Notes: generated by a model not told the origin, from the sequence alone. A DNA stretch of 35,192 nucleotides from JAPLXD01 sp041661585 (GCA_041661585.1 JBAZUC010000002.1:1-35192), one strand, 5' to 3'. Positions 22,702-30,750 are shown, numbered from the stretch's first letter. Made by a program: numbers and translations.

Positions 22702-23400
22702 TTAGTCATTATTTTTATCTTCAACGATCAGCCCGTCCTTTAAAACAATGGTTCTTTTTCCAAAAGCGGCGATGTCCGGTTCATGAGTAATAAGGATAAT
22801 AGTTTTTCCTTCTTTGTTGAGCTCCTGAAAAAAACTCATTATGTCATGAGAGGTGGCACTGTCCAGATTTCCGGTCGGTTCGTCCGCCAGAATAATTTCC
22901 GGATCCATCACCAAGGCCCGGGCAACGGCCACTCGCTGGATCTGACCGCCTGAAAGCTGATTGGACAAATTATCTATCTTATCCTCCAAATGAACTGTCT
23001 TTAAGGCAGAAAGAACCCGTTCTCTTCTTTGGGAACGTGGAATTTTTCTGCTATAAATCATCGGCCTTTCTACATTGTGATAAACGCTCACCCTGGGGAT
23101 GAGATTAAACGACTGAAACACAAATCCTATTTTTTCATTCCTCACTTTCGCCAGTTCATCCTCGCTATAAGCGGTAATATTCGAGTCGTTAAAGATATAC
23201 TTTCCTTCCGTTGCGCTGTCCAGTGTCCCGATAATATTCATAAGTGTTGACTTGCCGGATCCGGAAGCTCCCATAATGGATACGAAGTCTCCTTCGTGCA
23301 CGTTGAAAGAAATTCCCTTCAATGCTTGGCAGGAAGTATCACCCATCAGATAGGTTTTCTTGATATTTCGGAGAGAAATAATAGGATTTTTTCGAGTCAT
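22702..23400 (-). CDS. MacB/LolD-type ABC ATPase, second system
   Basis: The 232-residue ATPase has Walker A GASGSGKSTLMN (about residues 39-50), Q-loop FVFQSFNLIPRVS, signature LSGGQIQRVAVARALV (about 142-157), Walker B IILADEPTGNLDSA and H-loop ILITHEPDIAAF. The motifs match the first system's ATPase (10782-11465) almost exactly, implying duplication or common descent of the whole module. It stops 10 bases before the permease start. The adaptor gene ends 31 bases upstream. No Shine-Dalgarno site is visible before the ATG. Confidence 0.95.
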   Translation of the reverse strand: MTRKNPIISLRNIKKTYLMGDTSCQALKGISFNVHEGDFVSIMGASGSGKSTLMNIIGTLDSATEGKYIFNDSNITAYSEDELAKVRNEKIGFVFQSFNLIPRVSVYHNVERPMIYSRKIPRSQRRERVLSALKTVHLEDKIDNLSNQLSGGQIQRVAVARALVMDPEIILADEPTGNLDSATSHDIMSFFQELNKEGKTIILITHEPDIAAFGKRTIVLKDGLIVEDKNND

Positions 23401-23431
23401 AATTTGGCGGATAATCTTGAATTTTTTCAGG

Positions 23432-24673
23432 CTACTTGGCGGCTGTCTTGGCCGCGTCAGAAAGTGAAATTACCGCTCCTTCTTCCAGGCCGCTGGTGAT
23501 TTCCACCTGCGACCCGCTTTTGAGACCGGTTTTGACCGCGGCATACTCAAAAGTTTGTTTTCCTTTCGAATCAGAACGCGCCACTTGCACTCCTTTTCCG
23601 TTTTGATACGGCTTCAAAGCTTTCGTCGGAATAACTATCACATTTTCCCGGGAATTTGTTTCTATGGTGACATTGGCCGTCATTTTTGGCAGCATCCTTT
23701 CGTCTTGATCGGTAACGGAGAGATACGCGTTATAGGTAATCACGCCCGACTCTTCCACTCCGAAATCATCCACTTTTTCAACCTCGCCCGTATATTCTTT
23801 ATCAGGGATGGCATCAAACTTGATAGTTGCTTTTTGTCCAAGAACGATTTTTGATCTTTCCATTTCATTAATACCGATTTTCACCGAATATCCGGAAAGA
23901 TCGCCGATGACCAAAACAGGATCTGCGATAGTCGTCGATGTCACGGTGATATCGGAGAAATAAACGACATCGCCGACTCTGGCGGACAAATTACTGACCG
24001 TACCGGAGACTTGAGCCGTGATAGTGGCATTTTGGGTGGCATCATAGGACAATTTAGCCGCTTTGACGCTCGCCTGAGAGGCGCTGATTGCCGTGTCGGC
24101 ATCGTCATATTTTTGCTGAGAAGCATCAAGGGTGCTCTCTTTTGCAGAAACATCTTGCCTCAGGGATTTTTTCTCCGCGGAAGTGTAGCCTTTGTTGGTT
24201 TTGGTGTTCGTATCGTGATTTTTTTGATATCTGAGATCCCCCTTGGCGTCCGTCAGGGATTTTTTATTGCTAAGTAATTGAGCATAAGCGCTTTCTTTGT
24301 CCTGCTGGGATTTTTTCAAATTGCTCAAGGCCGTCATATAGCTTGAATTGGCCGTGGCCTTCTCTTGGTCCGTGCTGGTTGACCTCACCTTGAAAAGCTT
24401 TTGCCCGATTTTCACCGAATCGCCATTTTCCACATTAAGCTCCTCGACCACTCCATTGGAAGTGGAATAAACGCTCACCTGGGCCGCCTGGACATTGCCT
24501 GTTTCCATGATGGTTTCCGTGATATTTCCTCTTTCAACCGTGTACGTTTCAATTTGATCAGCCTTTTTTCTGAAGAAGAAAAACCATACCGAAAAAACGA
24601 TGGCAACCAGGATTAGCGCTGAAATAATTTTTCTCGTCTTGGTGGATGTCAATTTCTTAAATATTTTTTTCAT
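23432..24673 (-). CDS. HlyD/MacA-like adaptor, second system
   Basis: The 413-residue protein has a membrane anchor (IISALILVAIVFSVWFFFF, about residues 17-35). A lipoyl half follows (VYSTSNGVVEELNVENGDSV). A long alpha-hairpin (about 110-215) comes next, rich in Lys/Ser/Ala/Gln. The second lipoyl half (SGTVSNLSARVGDVVYF) and beta-barrel region (IGINEMERSKIVLGQKATIK) follow. Compared with the first adaptor it has a longer hairpin and lacks the Ser/Gly-rich tail. It sits between the MarR gene (22 bases upstream) and the ATPase (31 bases downstream). Confidence 0.9.
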   Translation of the reverse strand: MKKIFKKLTSTKTRKIISALILVAIVFSVWFFFFRKKADQIETYTVERGNITETIMETGNVQAAQVSVYSTSNGVVEELNVENGDSVKIGQKLFKVRSTSTDQEKATANSSYMTALSNLKKSQQDKESAYAQLLSNKKSLTDAKGDLRYQKNHDTNTKTNKGYTSAEKKSLRQDVSAKESTLDASQQKYDDADTAISASQASVKAAKLSYDATQNATITAQVSGTVSNLSARVGDVVYFSDITVTSTTIADPVLVIGDLSGYSVKIGINEMERSKIVLGQKATIKFDAIPDKEYTGEVEKVDDFGVEESGVITYNAYLSVTDQDERMLPKMTANVTIETNSRENVIVIPTKALKPYQNGKGVQVARSDSKGKQTFEYAAVKTGLKSGSQVEITSGLEEGAVISLSDAAKTAAK

Positions 24674-24695
24674 AAAATAAAATACGAATTAATGA

Positions 24696-25142
24696 TCATT
24701 TATTGCTTTCTGCTATTTTTTTCAACATATTTTTGTGGATTCTGATCATGTATTCAATATCCTCGGCAGACATGTATTGAGTAATAAAACCGATTTCTTT
24801 GAGCTGTCTCTTTTTGAATCTTTGAACAAATTGTTCTCCCTTTTTTGTAAGAAACACCAAAACGGAGCGGCGATCATCGGGGTCTGATTTCCTATCCATC
24901 AATCTCAAGGCAAAAAGCCTGTCGGTTAATTGCGAAACGGAGGATGGGGACAAAAAAAGATGTTCGGAAATTCCGCTAACCGGCGTGCCAGGATTGTTTT
25001 TTATATAATCCAATGCCTGGATTTGAAGTGGCGTGATGCCGGACTTTTCCAAATTATTGCCGGAAATATTTTCCGAGGCTTTCTTTATCTTTTCCACCAT
25101 TTGGATGAATTCCAAGAAAAGAAGCTGTTTTTTTGTAGCCAT
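24696..25142 (-). CDS. MarR-family transcriptional regulator
   Basis: The 148-residue protein has the MarR winged helix: QIQALDYIKNNPGTPVSGIS, recognition helix SPSSVSQLTDRLFALRLMDR (about residues 68-87), and the wing DPDDRRSVLVFLTKKGE (about 91-107), with helices at both ends for the dimer. MarR proteins usually repress genes for efflux until a ligand binds. It is the first gene of the second MacA/MacB unit. Its own promoter contains a 17-bp palindrome between the -35 and -10 boxes, so it probably represses itself and the exporter genes. The ligand is unknown. Confidence 0.93.
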   Translation of the reverse strand: MATKKQLLFLEFIQMVEKIKKASENISGNNLEKSGITPLQIQALDYIKNNPGTPVSGISEHLFLSPSSVSQLTDRLFALRLMDRKSDPDDRRSVLVFLTKKGEQFVQRFKKRQLKEIGFITQYMSAEDIEYMIRIHKNMLKKIAESNK

Positions 25143-25167
25143 AATCGTATTACTTAATTACATTGAT

Positions 25168-25196
25168 AGTTTATAGTATAAATATAATACTGTCAA
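25168..25196 (-). promoter_or_regulatory. Promoter with MarR-type operator for the marR-exporter operon
   Basis: On the minus strand TTGACA (25196-25191) and TAAACT (25173-25168) are 17 bases apart. Between and touching them is a palindrome with arms AGTAT (25175-25179) and ATACT (25187-25191) around AAATATA, 17 bp overall. A dimer bound here would block polymerase. The predicted transcript starts about 19 bases before the marR ATG. Confidence 0.6.
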
Positions 25197-25311
25197 GAAT
25201 TTAAGATATTTTTAAGAAAGCTTTTGAGGGCATTCCAAGACCTTAAGTTATCAACAGTTTGGATCCGGACTAGGATCAGGAGTTGTGTCGTCCCTTGAGC
25301 ATATGAGTAAA

Positions 25312-25346
25312 TCACCCCAACATCAAGTGTCAGGGTGAATTTTTTT
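25312..25346 (+). terminator. Plus-strand terminator with no upstream plus-strand gene
   Basis: TCACCC (25312-25317) and GGGTGA (25333-25338) form a stem, followed by A and seven Ts (25340-25346). It is oriented on the plus strand, but both flanking genes run on the minus strand. It may end a short RNA from 25200-25340 or be incidental. On the minus strand the T run is short, so it is a poor terminator for the sigma gene. Nothing else clear is seen in the 25197-25311 stretch. Confidence 0.45.
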
Positions 25347-25899
25347 ATATAAATGATTCTTTCAACTTCCCCAACCCTCTCTGATGCCGGCTTTTGATCG
25401 TATTGTAGGGTTCGCCGAGGATTTCAGCGATTTCGTGGAGGGAAAAGCCTTCTCTGTAGTGAAGTAATAATATTGCCCGATAGTGCGGCGGTAGTTTTTG
25501 GAGAATTTTATCCAATTCTTCAGCGATATTTTTGCGTTCCAATATTTCGTCGGGCAAAATATTTTCATCCGCGATATTTTCGAGCCAACTTTCCCCTTCT
25601 TCATCCGTGAAAGTTGAAAACGGAATTTCTTTTTTCTTTTTCAGCCAATCGAACGCCGTGTTTTTGGCAATCGTGAAAAGCCATGTTCTAAAACTTCTTT
25701 TTTGGTCGAAGCGCTTCAGGTTTTTCCAAGCTTTCACAAATGTTTCCTGCGTCAGATCCTCCACCGCGTCGCGGTCTCCCGCCAAGCGAAACACAAAATT
25801 GTATACCTGTTCGAGATATATTTTCACAATTTCCGCAAAGGCCTCATCATCACCAGAAAGAATTTTTTCGACTATTCTGTTTTCAGTTGAAATCTCCAT
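25345..25899 (-). CDS. ECF-type RNA polymerase sigma factor
   Basis: The 184-residue protein has sigma region 2 (about residues 17-85), including EIVKIYLEQVYNFVFRLAGD, DAVEDLTQETFVKAWKNLKR and FRTWLFTIAKNTAFDWLKKK. Region 4 is about residues 120-180, with LQKLPPHYRAILLLHYREGF, HEIAEILGEPYNTIKSRHQR and GLGKLKES. ECF sigmas direct polymerase to envelope or stress genes and are usually held by an anti-sigma factor encoded next door. Here no anti-sigma gene is adjacent. The start at 25899 (ATG) is chosen over a TTG at 25914. It overlaps the end of the DNA glycosylase gene by 28 bases. It ends about 200 bases from the divergent marR promoter region. Confidence 0.95.
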   Translation of the reverse strand: MEISTENRIVEKILSGDDEAFAEIVKIYLEQVYNFVFRLAGDRDAVEDLTQETFVKAWKNLKRFDQKRSFRTWLFTIAKNTAFDWLKKKKEIPFSTFTDEEGESWLENIADENILPDEILERKNIAEELDKILQKLPPHYRAILLLHYREGFSLHEIAEILGEPYNTIKSRHQRGLGKLKESFI

Positions 25900-26411
25900 A
25901 GGTATTCTTTGCAATGTTTCGCATAATCAATGCCGATTCGCCTGCCCGCCACAATATTTTTCTTTGAAAAATTTTGGGCGGGTTTTTCGATCCACAATTT
26001 CTCGCTTTTTGTCATATCCCATCCATTGAACTTTTTGTCAATTTTCAAAAATTTGCACAATTTTCCTGGTCCATTTGTTTTTTTGCGATCTATACTTTCA
26101 ATTTCCACTCCCCTGATCAAAGCCGCCGCCGGAAAATCTTTTTTCTCTGTCACGATATTGAGGCAATAATACATGCCATAGATCATATACACGTACGCAT
26201 GCCCCGGCTCACCATACATCAGCTCCGTGCGCGGCGTCCGTCCCCGCGAAGCGTGAGATGCCAGATCGTCCTCGCCGACATACGCTTCCGTTTCAGTTAT
26301 CATAGCCCGCCATATTTTTCCTCGACCCGCCCGGACAAGAAAACAGCCCACGAGTTCTTGGGCAACTTTGAGAGTTGGACGGGAATAGAATTTTTGAGGA
26401 ATAACTGTCAT
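25872..26411 (-). CDS. mpg: 3-methyladenine DNA glycosylase (AAG/MPG family)
   Basis: This base-excision repair enzyme removes alkylated purines. Visible motifs are ITETEAYVGEDDLASHASRG, RTPRTELMYGEPGHAYVYMI and YGMYYCLNIVTE (about residues 38-90). The Glu in TETEAY acts as general base in AAG enzymes, and the tyrosine/glycine-rich YMIYGMYYCLN holds the flipped base. Length is 179 residues when started at 26411. A longer frame to 26495 exists, but those 28 residues are only the translation of a palindromic repeat (26407-26489). The true start codon is formed by the repeat's end (TCATTG read on the other strand). The gene overlaps the sigma factor gene by 28 bases. No Shine-Dalgarno site. Confidence 0.9.
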   Translation of the reverse strand: MTVIPQKFYSRPTLKVAQELVGCFLVRAGRGKIWRAMITETEAYVGEDDLASHASRGRTPRTELMYGEPGHAYVYMIYGMYYCLNIVTEKKDFPAAALIRGVEIESIDRKKTNGPGKLCKFLKIDKKFNGWDMTKSEKLWIEKPAQNFSKKNIVAGRRIGIDYAKHCKEYLWRFQLKTE

Positions 26412-26489
26412 TGCGAGGGAGCGGAGCGACCGCGGCAATCTCGTGCAATGCAGAGTGGTTCGGGATTGCTTCGCTTCGCTCGCAATGAC
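26407..26489. repeat. 83-bp palindromic repeat (GTCATTGCGAG...CTCGCAATGAC)
   Basis: The outer arms GTCATTGCGAG (26407-26417) and CTCGCAATGAC (26479-26489) are perfect complements. Between them are shorter inner complementary blocks around GCGGAGCGACCGCGG and GCTTCGCTTCGCTCG. The 'CATTGCGAG...CTCGCAATGAC' form is familiar as a dispersed intergenic palindrome in many CPR and other bacterial genomes. Only one copy is seen here. It supplies the mpg start codon. Confidence 0.8.
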
Positions 26490-26494
26490 AAACA

Positions 26495-27649
26495 TTATTT
26501 TCTTTTTATCGTCTCTTCATAAACATCGATCATCTTTTTCGCGCAAACTTTGGCCGTATATTTTTCCCGCGCGATCCTTTTTCCTTCTTCTCCGAATTTT
26601 TTTCGCAAATCTTCGTCATCAATCAATTTCTGAACTGCGCCAGAAAATTCTTGTTTATTTTCACCAACTAAAAACCCCGTTTTATTGTTTTCCACGATAT
26701 CTTTGACTCCAGTTGCCCGCACGGCAACAATCGGCAATCCGGCATACATTGCTTCGGTCAACACCATCCCTTGCGTTTCGGATTTCGAAGCATAAACGAA
26801 AATATCTCCCACGGCATAATAATCTTTCTTTTCTCTATTTGAAACGATTCCGGGAAAAATAACTTTCTCCCCCAATCCCGCGTCTAAAACCTTTCTTTCA
26901 AGAGTATTTTTCAAATTCCCGTCCCCGCAGATCATCAGTTTGGCGCTGCTATTTTTTTGGAGAATATTCAACGCCGCATCAAGCAAAAATTCCATATTCT
27001 TTTCCTCCGTGAGTCGTGTCATCACGAACAGCAAGATCTCGTCGCTTTTGATTTCATATTTTTTCCGTATACTTTCCCGATCAGGAGCGGCAAACTGATC
27101 TTCTTCGACCCCGGTTGGAATGGCCGTGATATTTTTTCTCGTAACGCCCCATTTTTTGATGATTTCCCCAACCGACGGCGTCGGAACAACGATTTGGTCG
27201 CATTTATTTGCATAATTTTTCGCGTTTCGAATGGCCCACCACGCAGCAAACTTTTCCGGTATAAAAGAAAAAAAGTGAGTATACTGGTCATAAAGAGTAT
27301 GCCAAGTAAATATTATTGGAATACTTTTTTTCTTTGCCCATTTCATCGCCACGCTTCCGAGCAAATTCGGATGCTGGGAGTGTACAATGTCTATCTTAAA
27401 ATTTTCGAGAATCTTCGATATTTTTCGCGAATATAAAACCGGCAATGGGTATTTTATTTTTTTTAGCCTGATGGAAATTGACGGATAGCGAAAGACATTC
27501 GGATTTTTGTCGTGATAGTCCCTCCAGTGTGGGGCGAAAATATATACCTCATGGCCAAGCTTTTCAAACTCTTTGCGGAAACTTTCAACAGAACCCGAAA
27601 CGCCGTAGGGATTGGGAAGATAATTGTTGGTGAAAATGGCTATGCGCAT
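26495..27649 (-). CDS. GT4 family glycosyltransferase
   Basis: The 384-residue GT-B enzyme starts MRIAIFTNNYLPNPYGVSGS. It has the acceptor-domain motifs IDIVHSQHPNLLGSVAMKWA and IIFTWHTLYDQYTHFF. The donor domain shows IPTGVEEDQF, FVMTRLTEEKNMEFLLDAA, ICGDGNLKNTL and the EX7E region VYASKSETQGMVLTEAMYAG (about residues 285-304). This pattern is closest to bacterial glycosyltransferases that add glucose to diacylglycerol, so a glycolipid product is possible. It overlaps the alpha/beta hydrolase gene upstream by 10 bases and so is likely co-expressed. There is no signal peptide; it should act on the cytoplasmic face. Confidence 0.92.
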   Translation of the reverse strand: MRIAIFTNNYLPNPYGVSGSVESFRKEFEKLGHEVYIFAPHWRDYHDKNPNVFRYPSISIRLKKIKYPLPVLYSRKISKILENFKIDIVHSQHPNLLGSVAMKWAKKKSIPIIFTWHTLYDQYTHFFSFIPEKFAAWWAIRNAKNYANKCDQIVVPTPSVGEIIKKWGVTRKNITAIPTGVEEDQFAAPDRESIRKKYEIKSDEILLFVMTRLTEEKNMEFLLDAALNILQKNSSAKLMICGDGNLKNTLERKVLDAGLGEKVIFPGIVSNREKKDYYAVGDIFVYASKSETQGMVLTEAMYAGLPIVAVRATGVKDIVENNKTGFLVGENKQEFSGAVQKLIDDEDLRKKFGEEGKRIAREKYTAKVCAKKMIDVYEETIKRK

Positions 27650-28389
27650 ATTTTTTTAACAAATTCTCCTATTTTCTCTTGCACGCTTTTCTCTCCGGCA
27701 AAAACATGATATTTGTCTTTCACCCAATAAATTTCTTTGATCTTTGAGGCCACTTCATCAAAAACAATCTGCGGCGTTTTTTTTGAAACCATGTGGTCGA
27801 TCGTCGATTGCATGATGAGAATTGGCTTCGTGATCCGCGGCAAATATTTTCTGGTCTCGTCCGCTAGTTTTGCAACTTCTCTCGCGCTTTCCACAGGATA
27901 GTACGCATACGCGTCACGCTTGCCCATTTTTTTTCTTACCCCGGGCGGAAACATTTTTTTCCTGTATGTTTTCGTCAGCCCCATAAAAAAAAGAACTATT
28001 TTGACCAGGCTATGAAAGCGAAATTTCACCGATGCTCCCATCGCGATGATTCCCGCAATGGATTCATCTTCAGAGAGAAGCATTGAAATATTTCCACCCA
28101 TCGAAATCCCTCCCACAAAAATTTTCGAAGCCTGCTTTTTCAACTCCTCGAGCGATTTTCTGGCATCCGCGATCCAATTCTGCCGCGTAATTCCAAGCAA
28201 ATCTTCAGGCTTGGTACCGTGCCCGCGAAACAATGGCGCAGAAACGGTGTAGCCCAGAGAATTCAAATATTTCGCAAGCGGCAGCAACTCCTCGGGAGGA
28301 GATGACCACCCATGCAATAGTAGGATGCCAATATTATTGCTGCCTTTTAGAAAAAATGGCTTGTTTTGATGATTTTCCTGAAGATCCAT
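27640..28389 (-). CDS. Alpha/beta hydrolase, monoglyceride lipase/carboxylesterase type
   Basis: The 249-residue protein shows the alpha/beta hydrolase order: oxyanion HGWSSPPEELLPLA (about residues 26-39), LFRGHGTKPEDL, nucleophile elbow VGGISMGGNISML with catalytic Ser near residue 95, an Asp in LIMQSTIDHMVS near 199, and His in WVKDKYHVFAGEKSV near 229. The strand-turn LNSLGYTVSAPLFRGHG is typical of the esterase YbfF/EstA/monoacylglycerol lipase group. There is no signal peptide. It overlaps the glycosyltransferase by 10 bases, which suggests linked lipid metabolism, for example deacylation plus glycosylation. The substrate is inferred only. Confidence 0.88.
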   Translation of the reverse strand: MDLQENHQNKPFFLKGSNNIGILLLHGWSSPPEELLPLAKYLNSLGYTVSAPLFRGHGTKPEDLLGITRQNWIADARKSLEELKKQASKIFVGGISMGGNISMLLSEDESIAGIIAMGASVKFRFHSLVKIVLFFMGLTKTYRKKMFPPGVRKKMGKRDAYAYYPVESAREVAKLADETRKYLPRITKPILIMQSTIDHMVSKKTPQIVFDEVASKIKEIYWVKDKYHVFAGEKSVQEKIGEFVKKICA

Positions 28390-28411
28390 GCCAAATTTTT
28401 AATTTTGAATT

Positions 28412-30136
28412 CTAAAATATATCTCCCCAATAAACCCTGTCTTTGGCGTTTCTGTCGATTTCAGCTTTCGCGTCATCGGCTTCACTTTCTTCGATTGTTT
28501 TTTCTTTTTTCACTTTGGGCGGTTTTTTCGGCCGCGTTGCTTCAAAACCGGCCGGCAATTTCAGTTCGCATAGCGCGAAGCGATGGCCGAAATAGTGCGT
28601 TGCCGCGAGTTCGGATCCCAACAAAACTTTTGTCCGGCCATAGCAACCAGAGGTATCGCTGACAATCGTGAAATACAAATCATCTGGCTGGTCATCCCAG
28701 CGGGACATAATCCCAAAATTCACCGCGGGTTTCTTCAATTCAAGCAGATATTGCATCGGCACGCGATAAGTCATATTCCCGTCGAGATGAACTTTCTTGC
28801 CTTCTGATCGTCCTCGCTCTGTGAGATAATCAACGGCTCCATATATCTGATACAATGGAATTTTTTCGATTTCCTGTGCCACGAACGGGCGATTTCTCCA
28901 AAATTCCGGTTCCTGGTCTTTGGCGGCAGTTCGAAAACCCGCGAGCACCGCTTCCATATTGAGAAAACCGACAAGAGCTGTCGCCAACACCGAAAGCAAA
29001 ACGCCGCAAACCAATTTTTTTCTTTTTTCAAAAAAAACTTCCAGCCATTCGATCCAAAATACGAAAAATATAAACGGCAAGAAAAAGGCCGTGAAGAAAA
29101 AGCGGGGACGAACCTGGAACGCAAACGGAAAAATCAAAACATATGATACAAAGAACCAGGCAAAAATCATCTTGAGGAAATTTTTCCGCTTTTCGTCTTT
29201 TTCATCCCACAATCTGAAAAATATGAAAATTAGCGTCGCCGCTGTGAAGACAACACCGGCCACAAGCGAGGTTCTGCTGATCAAAGAAATATTCGAAGTG
29301 AGAAGAAAAAGATAATATTGGGAATTCACTTCAATCGTTTTGTATATCTTCTGCCCCAAAGTGTTGTCACTCGGCTTGCTGGCGATCGCAGCCGCAAATT
29401 CCATTGAATTACTCCCGCCAGTTTTCAACTCGCTCAATATGACGGGGACATATAACACGATCAAAATGGCAAGGATCAATGCTATGCGCTTCAAATTGAG
29501 ATTTTTATACGCTTTTGACCAGACGAGAAACACAACAGCGATGATCGGAAGAGAAATAAGCGCCAGGAAATGAAGTTGGCTCGCAATCCCGAGCGCCAAA
29601 GCGGTGCTTACCGCCCAGATATATTTCCCTTTTTCCTTTTCCGCCTGGCCGAATTTCACCAAGCTGAAAAGAAAGAGCAATGTCCAGAACGGAACCGAAT
29701 TCGGATTCCATGCAAATCGCGAATATTGAACCGCGACAAAGCTGAAAGCAAAAAGCGCCGTTCCCAAAAGCGAACTGGTTTTTTTGAAATACAGCCGCAG
29801 AAAAAAGAAAAACAGCGGAATCGCAAGTATGTTGAATATCAAATCGGGATATGCAAAAACCGGCGGTTGGATAGAACCCGTGATTTTCGCGGAAAGATAT
29901 TGGAAATAATAAAAAGCCGGACCAAGTCGCAAAAAAGTCCCGGCTGCCCGCGGTCCGAGAAGCGGCAAATTGGAAAATCCCTGTTGCACCGCGTCCCGCA
30001 CAACCATCGCGTCGCGCGCCTGGTCCATTTCAAAATGCAGCCAATCGGAAAAATGCCAGACGCGAAATCCCGCAGCGGCAACAATGATAACCGCCAAAAC
30101 GAGATAAACCCAATTTTTCTTGATAAATTCTTTCAT
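28412..30136 (-). CDS. GT39-like membrane glycosyltransferase (ArnT/PMT type)
   Basis: The 574-residue protein has about ten to twelve membrane helices (first YLVLAVIIVAAAGFRVW). The first extracytoplasmic loop holds acidic residues in LHFEMDQARDAMVVRDA, typical of GT-C enzymes. It also has FLRLGPAFYYFQYLSAKI and the patch YSRFAWNPNSVPFW, which recur in PMT/ArnT-type transferases using polyprenyl-linked sugars. The last 120 residues form an extracytoplasmic/soluble domain and a lysine-rich tail (KKPPKVKKEKTIEESEADDA). The predicted promoter puts the transcript start about 3 bases before the ATG. The gene lies in a run with a hydrolase and a GT4, 22 bases apart. Its target (lipid or protein) is unknown. 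Confidence 0.85.
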   Translation of the reverse strand: MKEFIKKNWVYLVLAVIIVAAAGFRVWHFSDWLHFEMDQARDAMVVRDAVQQGFSNLPLLGPRAAGTFLRLGPAFYYFQYLSAKITGSIQPPVFAYPDLIFNILAIPLFFFFLRLYFKKTSSLLGTALFAFSFVAVQYSRFAWNPNSVPFWTLLFLFSLVKFGQAEKEKGKYIWAVSTALALGIASQLHFLALISLPIIAVVFLVWSKAYKNLNLKRIALILAILIVLYVPVILSELKTGGSNSMEFAAAIASKPSDNTLGQKIYKTIEVNSQYYLFLLTSNISLISRTSLVAGVVFTAATLIFIFFRLWDEKDEKRKNFLKMIFAWFFVSYVLIFPFAFQVRPRFFFTAFFLPFIFFVFWIEWLEVFFEKRKKLVCGVLLSVLATALVGFLNMEAVLAGFRTAAKDQEPEFWRNRPFVAQEIEKIPLYQIYGAVDYLTERGRSEGKKVHLDGNMTYRVPMQYLLELKKPAVNFGIMSRWDDQPDDLYFTIVSDTSGCYGRTKVLLGSELAATHYFGHRFALCELKLPAGFEATRPKKPPKVKKEKTIEESEADDAKAEIDRNAKDRVYWGDIF

Positions 30137-30145
30137 TGCTCATCA

Positions 30146-30174
30146 ATCGTAGCAAAAACCGCGCAAAAAATCAA
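30146..30174 (-). promoter_or_regulatory. Promoter for the GT39-like gene (near-leaderless)
   Basis: On the minus strand TTGATT (30174-30169) and the extended -10 TGCTACGAT (hexamer 30151-30146) are 17 bases apart. Transcription would start near 30139, three bases before the ATG. The -35 overlaps the T-rich tail downstream of the HU terminator, so the two units abut closely. Confidence 0.5.
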
Positions 30175-30175
30175 A

Positions 30176-30200
30176 AAATCCCTCGTCTGCTGAGGGATTT
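30176..30200 (-). terminator. Terminator of the HU gene
   Basis: AAATCCCTC (30176-30184) pairs with GAGGGATTT (30192-30200) around a seven-base loop. On the minus strand a run of Ts follows directly. It ends the HU transcript 20 bases after its stop codon. Confidence 0.8.
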
Positions 30201-30220
30201 CTTGCTTCAACTTTTGAAAA

Positions 30221-30490
30221 TTACATAACCGCGTCTTTGAGCTTTTTGAGGACTTTCGCTTTCAAAACAGTCTTGGCCGGAATGCTGATTGCTTCTCCGG
30301 TCATTGGGTTGCGTCCCATGCGAGCGGCCCGGTGCTTCTTTTCGACCTTCACGAGGCCGGGAATTTCGACGGCTTCTTTTTTGACCGTGGCTTTCACGAT
30401 CTCGGCCATCTCCTCAAGGACCATAATGACGTCCTTTTTTGCCAGTTGAGTCTTTTCAACCAGCGCTTCCACGAGTTCTTTTTTCTTCAT
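30221..30490 (-). CDS. HU-family DNA-binding protein
   Basis: The 89-residue protein has the HU fold. It begins KKKELVEALVEKTQLAKKDV (helix-turn-helix for dimerisation). The DNA-binding arm reads GLVKVEKKHRAARMGRNPMT with the conserved RxGRNPxTG proline that bends DNA (near residue 62), then GEAISIPAKTVLKAKVLKKL. HU compacts the chromosome and stabilises bent DNA. It is a stand-alone gene with its own promoter and terminator, about 9 bases from predicted transcript start to ATG, and no Shine-Dalgarno motif. Confidence 0.96.
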   Translation of the reverse strand: MKKKELVEALVEKTQLAKKDVIMVLEEMAEIVKATVKKEAVEIPGLVKVEKKHRAARMGRNPMTGEAISIPAKTVLKAKVLKKLKDAVM

Positions 30491-30504
30491 GGTTTTTTTG
30501 GTTA

Positions 30505-30533
30505 ATTATGATATTATTGGTTTCGACTTTCAA
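30505..30533 (-). promoter_or_regulatory. HU promoter
   Basis: On the minus strand TTGAAA (30533-30528) and CATAAT (30510-30505) are spaced by 17 bases. The predicted leader is only about 8-9 bases, consistent with the scarce Shine-Dalgarno motifs of the window. Confidence 0.5.
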
Positions 30534-30597
30534 ATACTACCAAAATACTGGCTTTTTTGCAATGTCTTGTCAAGGGGGAGGAAAAAGACTTTGTTCT

Positions 30598-30672
30598 TGG
30601 TAGCCCCAAGGGGAGTCGGACCCCTCTTTTCAGGATGAAAACCTGATGTCCTAACCGATAGACGATGGGGCC
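30598..30672 (-). tRNA. tRNA-Glu (UUC), CCA encoded
   Basis: On the minus strand the acceptor is GGCCCCA/TGGGGCT (G1-U72 wobble), D-stem GTCT/GGAC, T-stem AGGGG/CCCCT with loop TCCGACT. Anticodon stem TCAGG/CCTGA frames loop TTTTCAT, anticodon TTC. Discriminator A is followed by an encoded CCA. Confidence 0.95.
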
Positions 30673-30695
30673 TTGAAACGGGTAGTACAAAGCAA

Positions 30696-30724
30696 ATGAT
30701 AGCAGGAAATGCTGAATTAGTCAA
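30696..30724 (-). promoter_or_regulatory. tRNA-Glu promoter
   Basis: TTGACT (30724-30719) and TATCAT (30701-30696) on the minus strand are 17 bases apart, with an extended TGC before the -10. The start would lie about 17 bases before the mature tRNA. Confidence 0.6.
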
Positions 30725-30750
30725 CAAAAATAGCGAAACAACCCCAATAC

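Noticed and set aside
26407..26489. CRISPR-like repeat
   Set aside because: Single palindromic unit with no spaced copies and no cas genes.
26412..26495. N-terminal extension of mpg (28 residues)
   Set aside because: It is the translation of a palindromic repeat and does not resemble the family's N-terminus.
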